DNA of 64,000 nt from assembly GCF_900090045.1 (NCBI RefSeq), contig NC_041777.1:62001-126000 (forward strand), in the 5' to 3' direction. Both the position numbers and the translations under genes were made by a program. The notes below the pieces were generated by a model. It was not told where the DNA came from, did not search any database, and saw nothing but the letters and a program-made list of their open reading frames with translations. Shown one piece after another: positions 25,760 to 38,731 of the stretch. The DNA is from Plasmodium malariae (taxonomy: Eukaryota > Apicomplexa > Aconoidasida > Haemosporida > Plasmodiidae). Numbering within the stretch: the first letter of the stretch is position 1; each line of letters starts with the position of its first letter.

Positions 25760-28293
25760 ATGACGGAAAATTCCTTTACTTCCGCAATTTTTACTTTTAA
25801 TAAGCATAATTTATTTATTTATTATAAAGAAAGTGATAGTACAACTAAAGTAACAATTAATGATTAATAATTTCTAATAATTCTTCTGAATCTAGTGATT
25901 CCATGAAGTAGATTTATCAGGAGAAATTTATGTTTTCAGAGATGAATTTAATAGAATAAAAACAAACGATACAAGTTAAATTGATACTTTAATATATGTT
26001 AAATATAAAAAAAAATTAGAAAACGATGATTACATTTAGTTAATTATCTAGTTGTCGAAAAGTCTGCATAATTATACTATAATCAAGCTAATTGATATGT
26101 CGCACTAAATAATTATATAGGAATAAACTAGAAATAGTTAAATATATACAAAATATGTCCTTCCATTTAAAATAATAGTCATAAAGAACTTCTACTATTA
26201 TAATAAGGTGAACAAGTTTTCTGTGAAATAAACAATAAATATTTAAATAGCCTAAAAGAATCCAAAAAAATGGTAGTACCTATAATTGTAAGAATAATTC
26301 TTATTGTATAAAAAACCATGCAGAATATAGGAACAAATTTATAAAAATAAATAAATATTTTCACAGTAGGAAAATCATCATTGTTCAAAATTTCAACAAA
26401 AAAACATTATTATAATATCCATCCAAAAATTCCAACATAATGAAACTTGAAACATTTAATGAAATTCGTGAATTCTTAATTTCAGTTTCGCTTATACTTA
26501 AAGGGGATGTATCTCAAAAAAAAAGAAAGTAAAAATTGGATAAGAAGAATTAATTAAAAATAAAGAGCTTCCTATAATCAAATTATATTTTTAATCAAAA
26601 TCGAAACCCCAACCTAAAAAATAATAGTCAGCCCAAGGTACAAACACAGATACTGCAACTAATTAAAGGAAAGCACACAATCTTCACAAGATGAATTATC
26701 AGAAAGCAACCATGATTTCAAATCTAAAAAAAATATCATCAGATGATATTACATTACAACTTCATGATCATAAAGAATCAAGAGTACTTTCTAATTTTGA
26801 AACTACTTTGTAACCTACTAAAGTATCAAGTGTTAAATCAACTCTCACTACACCTATCCCTTCTTAAAATACAGATATAACTAATACTATTTGTTTTATT
26901 ATTTATCAAATAACTACAATAAATAATATCTTTAATTAAAAAGCTACTACAGATCCAGAAGAAAATTCACATACCATAAGCATATCATCTACTGTAATAA
27001 GATTTCTAATTATTACGGTATTTTTCCTTTTTATTAAAGTAAAATAAAAAATAAATATTAAAAATGAGATAAACATTTTATTATTGTAATAATTTATTAT
27101 ATAAATCCATTTTTTTTTACATTATAATACTCCTTATTAGGAATGTTTAAAAAAAAAAAAAAAAGAAAAGGATAAAAATACAAGTGAAATTACTGAGATT
27201 AATAGAACCTTCATTTTCTGACATCAAAAGTAAGTTTTAAATGCATATTTACTTAAAACATTCAATATATGATGATAAAGAAATCATAAATAATTAAAAA
27301 TACATAAACTTAACAAAAAAAAAAATGTAAAATCATCAAAGCGAAAAAAGGATAGAACCAAAACTATTATAGAAAGACATATGAGAGTACTAGAAAAATG
27401 CATAAATAAAGAATGGAAATACTACAAAATATAATTTTTAGAAATATGACTAAACGAGCTCACATGGAGAGGAATACCCATTCACTCCTAATTTGATTAA
27501 TGATGAACTTATAATAAACAGTATTAAAAATAGAAGTAATGTTGATAAAACAAAATTTGGTCGAATAAATGGGCAGAAGGATATTAAAATCTTTTTGAAA
27601 AATCGAAAAAAGTATATTAGTTTACTACTTTGAAAAGGAATTGGAAAATGGAACAATTTTCGTAAATATATTTAAACATTTAAAAAGGAAATAGTTAAAC
27701 GAAATTCAAAAAATTATATTTTTAGAAAGGGAATAAAACCCATGGACACAGTGGATATCAAAAAAAAGTATGATTATATAAAAGTACTTTGAATAGGAAT
27801 GGTTTAACGGATTGAAACAAGAATTGCACAATATGTCAAAAGTATATGAAAATGAAGAAGCTAAAAATGATATATTATTGATAATAATAAACGTATTCGA
27901 ACAAAACGTAATTTATGAAGAATTACATAAATATATAAAAAAAAAAAACTACCATTTAAAGTGTGTATTCTCCTATTTATGTTGGTATCGGAAGTATTCT
28001 AAAAAGAGAATTTTATAGAATATAAGGAATCGCTCTTCAGTATTTATATAAATAAATGGAAGACAGAACTAATATTAGAGGGAAAACCAGGATCTACAAA
28101 AGATACAACTGATATTAACTCAGAATCTTTGCAAAATAGAGAGAATAAGGAAAATATTAGTTATATGGTGGAAGACAGTTTTAAAAAGGAAGTAAATAAT
28201 TGAATAAGAGAAGATGATAAATAAGTAAGTTCCATAGTAAATGATTAGAAAGTAAGAAAATCGGTTGAAATATCACAAAAACAGGTTTTGTAA
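25760..28293 (+). pseudogene. STP1: STP1 pseudogene, copy B
   Basis: A heavily decayed STP1 copy. ATG 25760 (MTENSFTSAIFTF) aligns with the putative exon 1 starts of copies A and C. The next exon begins after TCTGAATCTAG near 25900 but soon loses its frame, and the N-terminal half is riddled with stops. A membrane span (VIRFLIITVFFLFIK) ends at a GT donor near 27042. The 3' exon opens with a run of 16 A near 27145. The C-terminal module is better preserved: KLLRLIEPSFSDIK, then an open stretch at 27812-28018 with KQELHNMSKVYENEEAKND and YEELHKYIKKK. The end is EISQKQVL and TAA at 28291-28293, which looks like an original terminus. The minus-strand open frames at 26179 and 27450 are antisense shadows. 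Confidence 0.78.
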
Positions 28294-28879
28294 TTTCATA
28301 GGTATACATCTAAAATATATTCGAATGATATTTAGTAGAAAATATTAGTTGTTAATGAAAAATATTTTTTACATATTCTGATATAATTCAACAAAAAAAA
28401 GAAGAACGTAAAATTATAAGTAATATAAAAAAAAATGACTTATCAAATTTGATAAAATAAATGAATGTACTTAAAAAATATTCCTAATATATATAATTTC
28501 ATTTATTTACTTAGGAATATCTAGAAAAATTTATATCGTTCCTTTAATCAATAAAAATAGAATGATTTTAATGTGTATATAATAGAAAAATTACTGCTTT
28601 TCTATTAATTATTAGTAGAATATCAATTTACGAAATTTTTATCAGAGTTTTTCATTTGATTGATTAATAAACAATTTTTTTAGTAAAATTGTAAGATACG
28701 ATTAATTTTTAACTTATAATTTTAACTTGTATATTATTTTCTTATATAAAGTTAGATATATTTGATTAATACATAGTACTGATAATCAAGTTCCTACAAT
28801 GTTAATATTATAAAAAGCATTATTATGCTACATAAAAATTCTTTTAAATATATATCTATATGCCTATATATCTATATAT

Positions 28880-28946
<67 letters not shown>

Positions 28947-31900
28947 TAATTATTTTTCAGTTAATTCTAATTAATTAATTTGTTTAAATATTCATTACAT
29001 AATTCATTAATAAAATTTTCTAACTACAGAATATTAGGCTTTACCTCAAGAAGCATTTATTTTTAGTATCTTTTATAATAATGAAATTTTTAATGCATCA
29101 TTGACAACAAAAATTATTACCTTTTCTGATAATATATTTGTCTTTGATATTAATATATAAAGTTACATGTTATATTTAATAGCACTTTTTAATATATATA
29201 ATATAATATGAATTTTAAAAAAATTTTTATTTGCCGAATATGTATTTACTCAAATAAATATAATTACATATTAATTAATAAGATGCACTATCATGATATG
29301 CATATAATAAATAATTTCACGTTACAGAAATAAAATACAATTAATAAAAGTATATTATATTCCTTGTACTGGAAACTCTGGATTTGTAAAAAAAAAAAAA
29401 AAAAAAAGTTTAGATATATCATCGAATGTACAACATACTTTTTGTTATAAATTTAAGCTATATTTTGTCCTAAATATATATATGAAACCTAATATGAAAT
29501 ATAAATATATTTAGGATGTATGGGATATATTAGCATTTTCTCTAAATTAATTCTAAGGGGCAAATACTATGGAATATAATAGCTTTAACATTCATAATTG
29601 AATAGTTATAAGTACATAAATATATTCTATAATTCATTTATTTTTACATACAAGAAAAATAGAATACTTATCAATATATAACAAATAATTTATTATTTTT
29701 CTTTAATGCAATAATAGAGGTTAAAAATGAAAAAATAAAGAAGTAAAATTTAGCTATATTAAATATTCATATTCTATTACTTATAATAATTTTTCAAGTA
29801 ATTTAATTTTAAAATTATAAATTATATTATTAACTTTTTATCTTACATTTTAATTTATTTCTTCTTGTATTATATAATATTATTTAATGGGAAAAAATAT
29901 ATATATATATATATATATTGTTAAATTACTTTTTTCAACTAAAAATGTTTATTTAAAAAATTAGAGAACAGTCAAAAGTAACTTCTCTCAAAATTTTTAT
30001 TAACTAATTTTGAAAAAGTTTATATACTACATATTTATAATAGAAAAGGTAAATACTAAGTTACTATTGTATTAACTTCTATACTGTATCTATTTAATTA
30101 TTTGTTCTTCCTTATTTTTTCCTATTATTATTTTACTGCATTCTTGTATTCATTATTATCAGCAATTTTATTTCAAGTACAATATATATCAAATATATAT
30201 AGATAGTTCGTATATTTTGAAGATTATTTATATTAAATATTTATAATAATAAAGGTAACTATAATTGAAGGTACTAATACCAGAAAATACTTTCCAAACA
30301 ATAAGTTTTACGTATTTTTTTTTTTTATAGTAATTTCTTAAGGCCTTATTAGATTGTACAAATATTTTTTAAAATAAAATCTTTGTCTTCACATTCACCA
30401 CATCTCTACATGGGAATAATAGTATTTAAAATATAAAGTATTAATATTACTTTATTATATATACTACTTACATTAAAAGTTTATTGTATATATATTTTTA
30501 CCACATACATATTCGTTTTATTTTTTACTAATTTGATTTTTAGTATTAAGCTCAAAACGTATCACAAAAAAAAATATACATTAAGATAAATAATTTTTTT
30601 TAAGTAATTTAACATAGTAATTTATACTTTACATGTATAATTCATGAATAAGTAACTTACTTAAGTTTTTTTTTCATTAATAGTACCAATTTATTATATA
30701 AGACCCAAGTTAAGAACCGTTGAAACATAATACAAATATTAAGGCTCATTTTATAAAATTCAAGAAATGAACCATAAACTACTATTACATATTATAAAAC
30801 AATTAAATATAAATATATTTTATATAATTAAGAACTTTATCTTTAAAAATCTTTATGAAAAACATTTTTATACACTAATAAATTTTATTGTTTTCATAGA
30901 ATAAAAATTCTCTATACATACATTAATATACTAGATATTTATAAAGAGAATTTCGAAAAAATTAGTAATTTTTTTAAATAAAATTATTAGGAAGTAATTT
31001 AATATTGAGTCTTATATATAAATTATATTATCATTCAATTTTTATATATACATCGACCCACATTACCCCCAATTTATTAGTATATAAAAAAATATATTAT
31101 TATAAACAGAAATTTATTACGTATTTTATAAATATAAAATAATAAAATAACATAAGAATCAACATAATAAATATCATTTTATACATAATTAATTATCCAA
31201 GTATATATATGAAAAAAATATTTTAGCAAGTTGTACATTTACACTTTTAATTAAAAATATGAAACACGATTTAACATCATTAACCTATTTATTATAAATT
31301 GAATAAACATATAAGAATTTAACTTATACATTATTTTTCATAAATCAGAAATATTTTATAATTCTCAAATAAATTTATAATATTTTATTAAGAAATATAG
31401 TCAAAAAATAATAAAAGGTATAATCGTAAAAAAAACCTCATTTTTAATACTATAATGTAAAAATAATGTGCATACATTTAACTTATAATTTCTCTAATAT
31501 AGGTAACAGTTATTCATACTTTTTAATTCACACTCTTTATATTATTTTCCTAATTTATTTAGTGAATCCATTTTTCCATATTATAACACAAAAATAAATA
31601 ATAATTTAATGTTAAAGTACCATAAAAATATTAATTATTTATATATATTTTTTTTTGAATTTTTAATAAATATAAATTTTTTACTTTTTATTACTTTTTT
31701 TTTTTTAAGTATTCTTGCTACTTTAATCACAAGAATTTTAGAAAAATTATTTTTTTCTTTTTTAAATATGTATTTTTATTATTTTTTCATATATTTTCAT
31801 TATTGAATTTTTTGTATTAATTCTCATATATTGTATTAATGAAAATTTTATATTAATATTAAAGTAACACAAGGTCAGGACCACATAAGAAAATTATATA

Positions 31901-32720
31901 CTTTTAAATTATTTTTGAAATATATAATATTAATTTATTTTAATGCATTAAAAGTAACCTCAATTCAAAATAATAGATATTATCCAAACGAGATTATTAA
32001 GTATTTTTGCATAAAATATATAATTACGTTCAAGTTTCACATGTTGAGTGTATATTAAATTTTAATTTTATCATTAATATTTAAAATATATATGTATATA
32101 TATGGAAACTTTTTGTTAATTTAATTATTATACTTAAGCAACATTATTAAAAAAAAATTTTTTATAAGACATTAAATGACTTTAAAACATTTTTCCTTAT
32201 TTTGATTGTAACAGAAAAATATTAAGCGATATTTTTTCATATTCTCTGATCTCACGATATTTTTGCTTGTAATATTATTACGTTTTATCGATTTCTATAG
32301 CAAAATTAATAAGATTTACTTATTTGAGCAGAAATATATACAAGTATTAATAAATTTATTGAAAAAAATTACAGCGTTTCTAGTTTCATTTATTATATAT
32401 AATAAGTATTACATATAATTTTTAATATTTCTTAAAAATTTATATTTTTTTATTATTTTAATTAGTAGTATTTTTACCTAGGAAAATCACTATACTATAT
32501 TTATTTAATGCATTTTTTATCTTTTTACTTTTGAATATATTTTATAATTAATATTGAATTAAAGAAAACTAAAAAGTTTTAAATTTTGAAGTGATAGAAA
32601 ACAAAAAACAAAAATTATAGAAAATTTTTTACTGAATATGATCTAAAAAATTATATTACTAAAAATTTCACAACTATAAAGGCTTTAGAATCCTTAAGCA
32701 AATTCAATATCAAGGTACAT
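28294..32720. other. Spacer inside segment B
   Basis: No gene is supported between STP1 B and the exported-protein pseudogene. The first part matches the 3' flank of the other STP1 copies. A long compound microsatellite lies at 28850-28940, a poly(A) run near 29388-29407, and a TA run near 29900. The plus-strand open frame at 31609-31806 is almost entirely F, L, I, Y and N and is rejected as low-complexity. Confidence 0.55.
28850..28940. repeat. Compound ATATCT / (TA)n microsatellite
   Basis: Several ATATCT-type hexamers are followed by a long pure TA run. It lies about 560 bases after STP1 B, the same offset as the shorter TA run after STP1 A, so it is probably an expanded version of the same element. 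Confidence 0.9.
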
Positions 32721-33534
32721 ATGATTAAACTCTTTATCTTTACCCTGTTATTATGGATATGCCATTATTCCTATGAGGTAGAATAATTACTGTTATTCAC
32801 AATTTTTATATATTTTTTGTATTATCATATTTCACTTTAAAACTAATATCATATTTTTACGTAAATTCTGATATTTTTTTAAATATAATATATTTATTCT
32901 AATTTTTAGTTAACTAACCCTAGCAAATCAAGGACAAAAAAACTCAACCTAAACAATTCTTCATAAGTAATAGTAAGAAGATTATTAGACGGAGAAACAA
33001 ATGAAGATTCTCTACAGAATAATTTTCGTTTAAAAGAAAACTTTCAAGAGAATACTGAAAATTCCAATGATTCTTTTGCATCTGTTAATTATCTTGAATC
33101 ATTTCATAGGAAATTAAATGAATGACCAGTTCACATGAAAACAAATAAGAAAGAAAATAAAAATATATTATCTTCGATATGTATACCTTTAAAAAAAACT
33201 CGATGAAAGTTATGAAAGGGCAGTAGATTAAATATTTAACAATAAATATAAAAAAACAAATCATTTTAAAGGTAGGTCCTCAGCCATATATTTTAAAAAT
33301 ATACTAAAGTTTTTTGCTCCAATTTTAGTAGCATATATTATGTTTTTAATGTATATCATAAAAAACATTTCGTGGACAAATTTTATTGTGTCATTTTCAT
33401 TAGTGGTATTATCAGTAGCTTATTTAAGCTTTAAGATATGTAAAACTATGGATAACCCAAATGGTAAAAATTCAAACATGTTTAACAAATTTTTTAAGCT
33501 CTTACAAAAATCATATCTCCAAATCAATTCTTGA
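32721..33534 (+). pseudogene. Two-exon exported-protein pseudogene, copy B
   Basis: A paralogue of the intact gene at 61019-61933. Exon 1 (32721-32777) is intact: MIKLFIFTLLLWICHYSYE, a short signal-like hydrophobic segment, then the donor GTAGAA. Exon 2 starts after AATTTTTAG at 32910 with LTNPSKSRTKKLNLNNSS, then an in-frame TAA. After the stop the frame holds VRRLLDGE, a canonical RxLxD export (PEXEL) motif, and continues to a TGA near 33123. The C-terminal part survives in another frame (33340-33534 and upstream): LKFFAPILVAYIMFLM and a second hydrophobic span (IVSFSLVVLSVAYLSF), aligned with FAPLYIAKAMIILF of the intact copy. At least one stop and one or two frameshifts inactivate it. 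Confidence 0.82.
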
Positions 33535-34436
33535 AAATCTTTAAATTCAATACACATACATCATTCTATATAAAATTTTATGTGCTTAAGAATATGTATA
33601 CATGATCTTTCCGGGATTATGTAATACATGATTTATATTCAACTATATTTAGAAAAAATTCGTTTAATATTATTTTTGTTTCCATGAATGTATATAAATA
33701 TTTTCTAATTTTAGTGTTTTTCCAAATTATTAATTTTGTTTAACTATTACAAGAAAATAGAAATTTTTAAATTATTCTTTTTTTTTAATTAATTCTTTTT
33801 TTTGTTTATATAAATGTTATAAAATCACTTATATGTCTATGTTTTAGTTATTTATCCGAAGCTTTATTTGGATTATTTGTTTTTTTAAAATTGTAATTTA
33901 TTGTATTTGTTTTTATTTTTTCATATATAAATTAATTTATACTTACATTTTTAAACATATAACATTATTAATTTTTATAATTCTAAACTTTTTGGTAATT
34001 CACAGAACCCGCATACATGTGCCTTATATGTTAACTATGAGCATTTTGTTCATAGAAACAGCATATATTAGACATTAAAATTTTTTAATGAAATATAATA
34101 ATTAACTTCATAATAATGCTTACTTAAAAGAAATGTTATATATCTGGAAATTTTAATTTTTTCAGTTGATTATTATTCATAGTGGGATATTATATAAAAA
34201 ACAATTATTTCCTTTATACTACAAACAGTAACCTTATTTCATGTACATTTATTATCCATGTTTTCGCGAACCTATTATATAACATTAGATTATTTTTCGT
34301 ATGTTTTGTATTATAATATTCTAGTAGTAATTTTTTATTTTATTTATTTTGTTAAGTCATATGGTTTATGTTCCTTCTTCTCTATATATTACACATAATA
34401 TATAATATTAATAAAGACTAAAATTAATTTTACGTC

Positions 34437-34468
<32 letters not shown>

Positions 34469-37400
34469 CATTATATAATTTACATTCTCATTAATTATAA
34501 TCAATTTTACTTTACTAAGTAAAATGCTAAAATAGGTATAAATATAATTTGAGCTTTCAAAAATAATGTTAAATATATACAACAATCTTCACCGTGTAAA
34601 TTATTATTTTCGCGTTTAGATGACACAAAAAAATTCCACCGAACTTTTCTTTAAAATTTATGAACACTAACACAACCTTTATTTGTACAAAAAACTAAAA
34701 TTCCACAGAAAATCATAGTTCATCGACTATATCATTAATATTACTAAAATTTACAAAAATATTCTACAAAAGAACATTCTACAAAAATTCTTTCCAAAAG
34801 CAGAACAAAAAAAAAAAAATATAATATATAAAATAAAATAATATGATATAATATAATAAATTAAACCAAGTAAAATACTATATAGGAAATTATGAATGTA
34901 AAGAATTATAATAATAAATAAGGTTAATTTTTTAAAAATTATATTTAACAAAGAATGTAATAAGATACATAGTATGAAACAATAGTTTCCTATAGAAAAT
35001 TTTTAACGCATAACGTTTAATTTTAAGAATATAATGCATGTATTCTAGTGCAACTAATTAATAATAATTTTAATAGGATCTTTCAAGAGAATTACTTTTT
35101 TCATTATAATTCATGTTATCTAATTTTTTTGTCAAATAGCAAACAATATTTTATTTATGCGCTACATATTTATTCAAAGAAGAGCTTAGAATATTTTATA
35201 TATATATTGGTTCTTAATACCACATAAAATAGTATACTACCTTTCAATTAAACGATTCATTAAACGTTAATTTACTAGGTAAATTTTATTTTGTTAATAA
35301 TATTTTCAATTTATATTTGTTCCTTTCTTGTTATTCTTATTTTATTGTTTTTTTCTTCTAAATTTTCAAATATTATAATTTTTCAAGATATATTATTATT
35401 CTTAATTGAGAAATTTTTTAAATTAATATATAGAATTTTAGATGATATTAATGCATCACGGTTAATAAAAAAATAATGGAGTCATATATATTAATTTCGT
35501 CGATTTTATTATATAATAAAAAAATAGTATTGAAGTTCATTGAACAATATAGTTATTTATGCATAATAATTATTATCATATGTAATATTTTTTTATTTAA
35601 TTAGTTAATTGTATATATAAAAATATTCCATTGAACTTAATAAATTATGTATGTTCACTCTTCCCATTTCGGATGCCTAAAATAAATATATAAAAAAAAA
35701 AAGAAGACTATATATAAGGGATTTCATTTGCTAAATTTTCATCCGTTATGTCAAGGACAATATTAGTAAATAGTGAAAAAATATAATTTAAAATGTTCTG
35801 TAAATTTCTCTTTTTAAAAACTATCGTTTCTTCATATATATATGAGTTACTAAAATATATAGAATTCAATGAAAAACATGATATATTTTCTTATCAAATC
35901 TAAATATAGTGCATGTGCAATTTTTAAAAATTTTCTAAAATATAATTAATAATATTTTAGAAAAATGTATATTTTAAGTGAAATTAAAAAAAAAATATAT
36001 ATATTTTTTTTGCATTTATGTATATTATTTTATAAATTTCATTATATATATATATATACAAAAAATGTAAAGTAAAACTCACAGAAAACAAAATGCTACA
36101 ATGAATTATCTATTATGGCATTAAATTTTGTCCACAAACGAATATATATAGGAGAATTAAAAATCCTCGCTATTCCTGAGTAAAATATGTGTCGCTAAAA
36201 ATATAATTGTTTCTATTACAAAAATAATTCCTATTTGTAATATTTTGCAATATAAGTAAATTTATGTATTATTATTTCATATATAAGCATATATGTACAT
36301 ATTTTATACATAAAATTAAATATATTAATAGCATAATGTAATATTTAACAATGACTAAAAAGTAAAAAAAAAATAATGTATTTCATTTATAATTTTTATA
36401 TCACAATATAAATTTTCCAGCTCAAAAATTTCTATTTGTTATTTTCACTTTTTGTATCTTATAAACACCTATATAAATGATTAAAAATATATATATATAG
36501 CTTAATTATTAATAATAGATATTTTTCATTGTGCATATTTCCTATAAATAGAACAAATGATAAACATAATTTTCACTTGCATTTGAATTTATACAGAGGA
36601 AAATTTATTGTTTAAGTATAATCATGAAAAGTATTAATATATATATTTCATGCAAAACAATTTTATATTCATTTATTTTTTAATTATATACTATATAGAT
36701 GTACGATTATAGAATTTTTCAATCCTATCATAACGAATTAATTAACAAAAATAAAATGCAAATTTGTAAATAAAACATTTATCATTAATTCGTATATATT
36801 TATTTTTATTATATTAAAAAAGGAATTATTATTGTAGTAATATTGATAGTTCTTATTGTATATTTTGCATATTTAAAATACTTTTAATAAACTATTAATT
36901 CTATTTTTATCCTTCTTACGGAGAAACTTACCTAGTATCTCAAAAATAATTACTTATTCAATTATATAAAAAAATTATTTATTTTTATTACCCTTATTGT
37001 TAATTACGCCTTTACATATATATAATTCATTTATATAAAATCATTATCACAAAGAAAAAGTATATTTGTAATTGTAACCGTTTATAACGCGTTCAACTTT
37101 AATCATTAGTGCGCTCATATGTTTCAATAATAAAAAGTAAAAATGCAATTATACTATATATTTATAATTTTTGTTTAGAATATACATATATGTAAACCTT
37201 ATAAAATTTAAATAAAAATAATTTTCAAATAAGAAAAATATTACATATACTTAGAAAATATTTAGTTAAAATTATTTATAACTACCAATATTAATAGTTA
37301 ACTATAAATAATTCATTCTGAAAAACAATGATTTTTAATTACACATTTATATAAAAAAAATTTAAAAACTAAAATATATATAATAAACGTTATTATAGTA

Positions 37401-37802
37401 AATATTTATTATAATACACATCTCATAATATAAATAATAATTACCATTGATTGAATTATTTTTTAGAAATAACAAAAAAGAAATTATGTTCTTTTTGTTA
37501 TACAACATACGCAAAAAGATATTTCCAATTAATTTAAAATAAATCATAGATTTTTTTTAATTAAATCACGAAATTATAATAATTTCATTGCTTTATACTA
37601 ATTTTAAGTAACAAACATATATATCACAAACAAATATATTAAAAATGCACGCCTTTTTCGTGAAAATATTAAATTAGGCACAAAAAAGTTTTTAATGTAC
37701 ATATACATAATATAAAACATTATAACTCAATAAATATTACGAATATACGTTTTCATATGTTACATTAAAATAGTTATGTACGCTAAGATGGAATTATAAA
37801 TA
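33535..37802. other. 3' flank of segment B and spacer
   Basis: No gene is supported. The part to about 34480 matches the sequence after the A and D exported-protein copies. A TA microsatellite lies at 34437-34461. A degenerate tandem ACAAAAATTCT-like pattern is visible near 34750-34795. Small open frames at 34751-34951 (-), 35291-35476 (+) and 37362-37547 (-) are I/F/Y/L-rich low-complexity sequence and rejected. Confidence 0.5.
34437..34461. repeat. (TA)n microsatellite
   Basis: A pure TA run in the 3' flank of segment B. Confidence 0.88.
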
Positions 37803-38731
37803 TTAAGTATTTGTATGTGAATATCTTGTATATGTAATATTTTTAAGGACGTTATAAATTTTTTCTTTTTCCATATCAAATGATTTTCTCATCAAAGAAC
37901 CTATCTTATTATAACAAATTTTAGGATTATTTGCCTTAATTATTCTATATAATACAATTTTTATCCATAAATAAACAAAATATAAAGTACCAAAGACAAC
38001 CTCCACTCCAGAGACTATTGAATTTAGTATTACTAAAGCAACTATTGTGTTATTATTTTTTATTGATGCATTATATACAATACTTCAATTGAAAGCCTTA
38101 ATAGAGTTATTAAAACTAAAAAGTATGGAGTAACTCGTAAAGCTGTCTTTCCATTTATCACTCTATTTGCAGTATTTTTATTAATTTTCACATTGTTTTC
38201 AATTTTATTTATGGAATATAAAAGACTGAAAATTATTTTTTCAAAAAATTTATCTATAGTATTAAGTAAAGAATACATTTTTTCAAAGGTACTTTATGCC
38301 TTTCCTCATAATTTAATAAAGTTTCCTTTAATTCCTTGTTTTGTAATGCAATTTCTTTTCCATTTCTAGATATATCTTCCTTTTTATCGAGTAATTTATA
38401 ATTATTCTCCTTACTTGATATGTATGTTGTCTATTTAACACTCACCAAATTCTCTTATAGGAGACGATTAGTTGTTAAAACTAAATGAATATCTAGCTCA
38501 TTCTTCTAAAATAATGACACATTGTAGTTATTCTAAAGAAAAAAAAGGTAAACATTTATTATTTACAAGGGTACATATTTCCATACTAAGAAAATATTAT
38601 TTTTAAAAATGAAATATTAAATATTATTATAATACCATATTATTGTTATAATTGTATAACCAAAATAAAAGGGTAAATGAAAGTACTTTAATAAAAATTA
38701 CGTATATGAAATTTCCCTTTATTGTATACAT
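37803..38731 (-). pseudogene. Plasmodium exported-protein pseudogene (second family)
   Basis: A broken two-exon exported-protein gene, different from the family at 61 kb. Exon 1 (38731 down to 38636, 32 codons) is open from ATG, with a hydrophobic signal-like core (VIFIKVLSFTLLFWLYNY), and ends in a GTATTA donor. Exon 2 starts after CTTTAG at 38532. An export-type motif is visible as NRLL-stop-EN, where the fourth position of RxLxE is a stop. Then come an acidic and basic central part (LLDKKEDISRNGKEIALQNK), a frameshift near 38280, the segment IDKFFEKIIFSLLYSINKIE, a hydrophobic patch (VTPYFLVLITLLRLSIEVLY), another break near 38060, and a final hydrophobic and basic part (VVFGTLYFVYLWIKIVLYRI, then LMRKSFDMEKEKIYNVLKNI). 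The two-hydrophobic-segment plan fits generic 'Plasmodium exported protein' families. I cannot name the subfamily. Confidence 0.78.

Larger units (their letters stand above)
23880..34480. repeat. Duplicated segment B (STP1 + exported gene + flanks)
   Basis: Copy B of the reiterated segment. It holds STP1 B and the second exported-protein pseudogene in the same order and strand as A and D, with recognisable non-coding similarity upstream, between and downstream. For instance, 33990-34080 (CATACATGTGCCTTATATGTTAACTA) corresponds to 62470-62530. Boundaries are approximate. Confidence 0.6.

Noticed and set aside
28850..28940. Possible origin or telomere-like array
   Set aside because: The repeat is ATATCT plus TA, not the GGGTTYA telomere type, and it is explained as an expanded microsatellite.
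31609..31806. Plus-strand open frame rich in F, L, I and Y
   Set aside because: Low-complexity translation of T-rich DNA. It has an ATG but no motif, and it lies in the spacer of segment B.
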